Shown one piece after another: positions 7,308 to 9,745 of a DNA stretch of 9,745 nucleotides. Each line of letters begins with the position of its first letter. Position 1 is the first letter of the stretch. Made by a program: the position numbers and the translations under genes. Source of the DNA: Acidobacteria bacterium AH-259-G07. GTDB lineage: Bacteria; Acidobacteriota; UBA6911; RPQK01; JADFOI01. The notes under the pieces were generated by a model that saw only the letters and a program-made list of their open reading frames with translations, searched no databases and was not told where the DNA came from. The DNA is taken from positions 1-9,745 of the forward strand of contig JALLON010000091.1 of NCBI GenBank assembly GCA_027717925.1, written 5' to 3'.

Positions 7308-8769
7308 GCTCTTTTACCCTCACGCCTACTTCCTTCGCCATTTCATGCATGCGGGCCAGCAGGGCTTTGGTTTCCTTTGGTTCGTCTGCAGCGCGATTGA
7401 TCCGCTCGAAGGGATCAGTTAGCATGTGGAAAAGCTCGGGTTCACCTGTGACGGTACGGAGCTTCCAATCGCCGGCACGCAAGGCTTCCAATTCCCCTTT
7501 GAAATAGAAATATTCTTTCCGGGGAGGTGATTCCGCTTCTCCTGTGAGGAAGGGTATCAGGTCGTGGCCATCCAGTTTGTGATCGGGCAGTTTTGCACCG
7601 GCGACTGTCAGAACAGTGCGGTAAATGTCAGGCATGCCAACGAGTCCGGCCGAGACCTGACCCGATGCGATCTTCCCGGGCCATCGAAGCATGGCGGGAA
7701 CGCGTGGGCCACCTTCATAGGTCTGTCCTTTGGAGCCGCGTAGCGGACCGGCGGAACCAGCGTGCCAGAGCTCATTGCCCGCCTGTTGCATTCGCGGTGG
7801 CATTTCTATCCAGGGGCCGTTGTCGGATGCGAAGAAAACCAGGGTATTTTCCGCGATCCCCTTTTCCTCGAGTGCTTTGAGCACCTGGCCGATGCTCCAA
7901 TCCACCTCCTCGATCACGTCACCGTAAAATCCGGCGTTTGATTTTCCGCGCCGTTCGTCGGACACTGCCAAGGGCAAGTGCGGCATTGCGTAGGCCAGAT
8001 ACAGGAGAAACGGTTGATCAGCTCCGCTGCTCTCAATCAGTTGAACCGCTTCTTTCGTGTAGCGAGTTGTGAGCGGGTTCTGATCGAATGGATGCTCTAC
8101 CATGGTTTCGCCTCGAAACAGGCCGAGTGGTTCGTCGGTCTGCACCCACGGCTTCATATAATCGTTCGAATAAGGTAAGCCGAACCAGGTATCGAATCCC
8201 TGATTCACGGGCAGGAACCTCTTCTCCTTGTAGCCAAGGTGCCATTTCCCAATCATGTGCGTTTTGTAACCGGCATCCTTGAGAGCCTCTGCCAGAGTCC
8301 ATTCCGAATCCGGCAGACCGCCTGTTCCGTCTGAGCCGGTCCTGCCGTTAAAATTTACGCGAGGCATGTAGCGCCCGGTCATCAGCTGAGTCCTGGAGGG
8401 CACACACCAGGAACCTGTGACGAACGAAGTGAGGCGTATCCCTTCGTCAGCCAATCGATCAATGTTGGGCGTCTTAATCCTGGGATGGCCGTAGCAACCC
8501 AGGTCACCATAACCCATGTCGTCAGCGAACAGGATGACGACATTTGGCCTGGATGATTTGGTACAGCTCGTGAGACCAGAACCAAGAATGAAAGCGAACA
8601 GGATTGTTAGTAGGCGACCTATTCGTTTTGGTTTTGATTCGCGGAGGCAGACTTCGTCTTGGATTCTGCCGACCGGCTCGACCGTCCCTTTGTGTTGCTT
8701 GGAGGACCAAGTGGATCCTCCCTGTCTTAGAATGCTTCGGGGATGCTTTACAAGTTTGAGTGTATTCAT
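7303..8769 (-). CDS. Arylsulfatase-like lipoprotein (S1 sulfatase)
   Basis: This is an intact sulfatase of 488 residues from ATG 8769. A hydrophobic stretch (LLTILFAFILGSG) ends in LTSC, a good lipobox with Cys 69, so the mature protein is probably membrane-anchored. PNVVILFADDMGYGDLGCYG gives metal ligands Asp 83 and 84. SWCVPSRTQLMTGRY has the canonical CxPSR motif with Cys 122 as the formylglycine precursor. MIGKWHLG (Lys 175, His 177), AMPHLP (His 264), FFASDNGPW (Asp 316, Asn 317) and LRGSKGQTYEGGPRVP (Lys 347) complete the active site. It hydrolyses sulfate esters; the exact substrate cannot be told from sequence. Activation needs a formylglycine-generating enzyme, not encoded here. The 49 residues before the hydrophobic stretch are unusually long for a lipoprotein signal. 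No ATG, GTG or TTG lies closer in frame, so the real start may be non-standard or the 5' end altered. No Shine-Dalgarno site is visible. Confidence 0.9.
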   Translation of the reverse strand: MNTLKLVKHPRSILRQGGSTWSSKQHKGTVEPVGRIQDEVCLRESKPKRIGRLLTILFAFILGSGLTSCTKSSRPNVVILFADDMGYGDLGCYGHPRIKTPNIDRLADEGIRLTSFVTGSWCVPSRTQLMTGRYMPRVNFNGRTGSDGTGGLPDSEWTLAEALKDAGYKTHMIGKWHLGYKEKRFLPVNQGFDTWFGLPYSNDYMKPWVQTDEPLGLFRGETMVEHPFDQNPLTTRYTKEAVQLIESSGADQPFLLYLAYAMPHLPLAVSDERRGKSNAGFYGDVIEEVDWSIGQVLKALEEKGIAENTLVFFASDNGPWIEMPPRMQQAGNELWHAGSAGPLRGSKGQTYEGGPRVPAMLRWPGKIASGQVSAGLVGMPDIYRTVLTVAGAKLPDHKLDGHDLIPFLTGEAESPPRKEYFYFKGELEALRAGDWKLRTVTGEPELFHMLTDPFERINRAADEPKETKALLARMHEMAKEVGVRVKEL

Positions 8770-8847
8770 AATGGCACTGTAGAATGATTTAGATTTTGAG
8801 CGAATGCAAATGGGGTTAAGAAATGCAAAAGAGGTCAGACAAAATGG

Positions 8848-8962
8848 AGGGTCAGTGGTCAATTATCAAGTAATCAAGGAAGTGCTGCTGTTCCTTTAAT
8901 CTCCTTCAACGTAAAGCTCCTTTGCTCCTGCTTATAAAATTTGACTATTGACCACTGACCCT
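8848..8962. repeat. 115-base element with perfect 16-base inverted ends
   Basis: AGGGTCAGTGGTCAAT at 8848-8863 is exactly complementary to ATTGACCACTGACCCT at 8947-8962. The match extends inward to about 22 bases with two mismatches (8848-8869 and 8941-8962). Inside lies a smaller hairpin, AAGGAA at 8876-8881 and TTCCTT at 8891-8896. There is no open reading frame and no obvious target-site duplication at the edges. The form fits a miniature inverted-repeat element or a large transcribed hairpin. It sits upstream of the sulfatase start at 8769. Confidence 0.7.
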
Positions 8963-8972
8963 ATCGGTCGTG

Positions 8973-8988
8973 CCACCTGCTCAGGTGG
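8973..8988. repeat. Compact 7-base-pair hairpin
   Basis: CCACCTG and CAGGTGG are perfectly complementary around a two-base centre (CT). A smaller palindrome, CCGCCTGCGG, follows at 8993-9002. There is no T-run, so this is not a typical terminator. It lies between the inverted-repeat element and the IS91-type fragment and could be the end of a mobile element. Confidence 0.45.
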
Positions 8989-9003
8989 GATGCCGCCTGC
9001 GGT

Positions 9004-9204
9004 GTGGACCAAGTGAGGGTGGCCGAGTTCGAGAAGAATCTCGATGGAAACTTGGCGGACTTGCTGGATCGCCTGAAGAGCAAACGCTCATGCAAGACAA
9101 GATACTTTTGTCCGTCATGCCAAGCCAAACGGGTGGCGGCTTTCGTGGAATGGGCCACCGAGGAGGTCCTCGAAGAGGTTGTCCACCCGAAAAATCGCAT
9201 CTGA
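9004..9204 (+). pseudogene. Fragment of an IS91-type transposase (zinc-binding region)
   Basis: The frame from 9004 contains SCKTRYFCPSCQAKRVAAF (Cys 30, 36 and 39), followed by EWATEEVLEEVVH. This closely resembles the N-terminal zinc-binding region of IS91-family transposases, where a phrase like FSCKGRYFCPSCHQKR is followed by a Trp-containing helix and then PHRQ and the catalytic domain. Here the frame stops after HPKNRI at 9204. The expected phrase before the zinc site (ARVRCPxC) is also missing, which implies an internal deletion or an eroded 5' end. The two-tyrosine or HUH catalytic part is absent. It is a relic, not a functional gene. IS91 elements move by rolling-circle transposition and can carry neighbouring genes, a possible source of the mosaic nearby. 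Confidence 0.7.
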
Positions 9205-9510
9205 GTGGAAGAAAGCACCTGCTCTGCAGTCTGAGGTCATCCACGCCGAGCAGATATGAGCGTTCTTCTGCGGCACCACGGCGAACGATTAGGGACAGGT
9301 ACCAGCCGCCCCCTGCTTTTTCAGACTACTTATAACCAATCTAACCCTATGGTCTCTTGCCAGGTCATCCCTTTGAATTCAATAAGTTCAAGAAGACCGC
9401 GACCTAAGTTGCCGGGAACAGAAACAACAACCCCATGAGGTGAGTCGGCCGTGGTACCTCCATGACTTGCAAGCCCGCCTGTCGCGCAACTCCATAAACG
9501 CGTTCGGTGC
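9205..9510. other. Intergenic stretch with unresolved open frames
   Basis: No gene here can be named. On the minus strand from about 9512 to 9330 one frame is open to a TAA after ETIGLDWL and includes HGVVVSVPGNLGRGLLELIE. A second minus frame over 9531-9400 reads VYGVARQAGLQVMEVP and ends at a TAG. Both look protein-like, but neither has a good start or a family I recognise. The segment GATTAGGGACAGGTACC near 9288-9304 recalls sequences I associate with REP-type elements, from memory only. It may be a dispersed repeat or another gene relic. Confidence 0.3.
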
Positions 9511-9519
9511 TGCTATAAT
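9511..9519 (+). promoter_or_regulatory. Extended -10 promoter for the ADP-ribosylglycohydrolase gene
   Basis: TGCTATAAT contains a perfect TATAAT (9514-9519) preceded by the TGn extension. No good -35 box lies 16-18 bases upstream, which is tolerated when the -10 is extended. It lies 37 bases before the ATG at 9557, leaving a leader of about 30 bases that contains the ribosome site. Confidence 0.6.
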
Positions 9520-9542
9520 TAACGGCAATTTAGAGGACAACC

Positions 9543-9549
9543 AAGGAGG
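9543..9549 (+). promoter_or_regulatory. Shine-Dalgarno site AAGGAGG
   Basis: A full-strength Shine-Dalgarno sequence with a seven-base spacer fixes the start at ATG 9557. It is the only strong ribosome site in the window; the other genes lack one. Confidence 0.8.
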
Positions 9550-9556
9550 CGTATCC

Positions 9557-9745
9557 ATGTGTAGATCTTGCGTGGTGGCCGCAGCCATCGTCGCCCTTAC
9601 ATTCGGCTTACATTCCTGTTCATCCGGTAGCTCTGATGAGTTTCACTCGATTTCTCTCACCGAGCTGCGGGACAAGATCGCCGGTGGCTGGGCTGGCCAG
9701 ATGGTTGGCGTCAGCTTCGGCGAACCCACCGAGTTTCGTCACCTC
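9557..9745 (+). CDS. ADP-ribosylglycohydrolase-family lipoprotein (3' partial)
   Basis: The first 63 codons are present; the gene runs past the right end. The N-terminus (CVVAAAIVALTFGLHSC) is a hydrophobic signal ending at Cys 21, a probable lipoprotein site although His at the -2 position is unusual. The mature part has LRDKIAGGWAGQMVGVSFG followed by EPTEF (residues 37-60). This matches the opening helix of the ADP-ribosylglycohydrolase fold, in which a GxxxGxxxG-type motif is followed by PxE. Characterised relatives remove ADP-ribose from proteins or small molecules using two magnesium ions, mostly in the cytosol. Many exported bacterial members have unknown substrates and sit beside glycan-degrading genes. 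The metal ligands lie beyond the window, so activity cannot be judged. The strong promoter and ribosome site suggest an intact, expressed gene, unlike the debris before it. Confidence 0.82.
   Translation, partial: MCRSCVVAAAIVALTFGLHSCSSGSSDEFHSISLTELRDKIAGGWAGQMVGVSFGEPTEFRHL

Noticed and set aside
8803..8829. AATGCAAA repeated twice upstream of the sulfatase start
   Set aside because: An 8-base A-rich repeat is easily chance; no regulator or promoter is placed around it.
1..9745. CRISPR array, toxin-antitoxin pair, defence or phage system
   Set aside because: No regularly spaced repeats and no recognisable nuclease, toxin, capsid or integrase gene other than transposase relics.

Overview
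The window looks like an accessory region of a bacterium rich in secreted sulfatases, most likely Planctomycetota, Verrucomicrobiota or a relative. This is inferred from two formylglycine-type sulfatases, a Tat-exported glycoside-hydrolase-like protein, several lipoprotein signals and relics of transposases of types common in those groups. No rRNA, tRNA or taxonomic marker is present, so the assignment is tentative. Most genes appear to act outside the cytoplasm on amides, sulfate esters and glycans.

Layout. Bases 1-1671 (+) hold most of a lipoprotein amidohydrolase of the N-acyl-D-amino-acid deacylase type; its start lies outside the window. Bases 1672-2757 contain only debris, mainly a decayed DDE transposase on the minus strand with one in-frame stop, one frameshift and no catalytic domain. 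On the minus strand, a sulfatase (6987 down to 5501) lies 16 bases upstream of a 908-residue Tat-exported glycoside-hydrolase-like protein (5484 down to 2758), which suggests one operon. The sulfatase is split by what looks like a single missing base near 6681. A plus-strand fragment at 7160-7307 encodes a signal peptide and the start of an esterase-like protein. It ends where the stop codon of a second, intact sulfatase lipoprotein (8769 down to 7303) begins.

Bases 8770-9556 form a second debris field: a 115-base element with 16-base perfect inverted ends, a compact hairpin, a fragment of an IS91-type transposase zinc-finger region, and a stretch of uncertain origin. A strong extended -10 promoter and Shine-Dalgarno site then precede a lipoprotein of the ADP-ribosylglycohydrolase family, cut by the right end.

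How it fits together. The sulfatases would remove sulfate esters and the Tat protein may act on the exposed glycan, giving a small scavenging module for sulfated glycans. The region is a mosaic marked by truncations, frameshifts and relics of at least two transposase families. I see no CRISPR array, toxin-antitoxin pair, defence system or phage module. The best candidates for something undescribed are the Tat-exported protein, the amidohydrolase lacking the usual metal ligands, and the inverted-repeat element.
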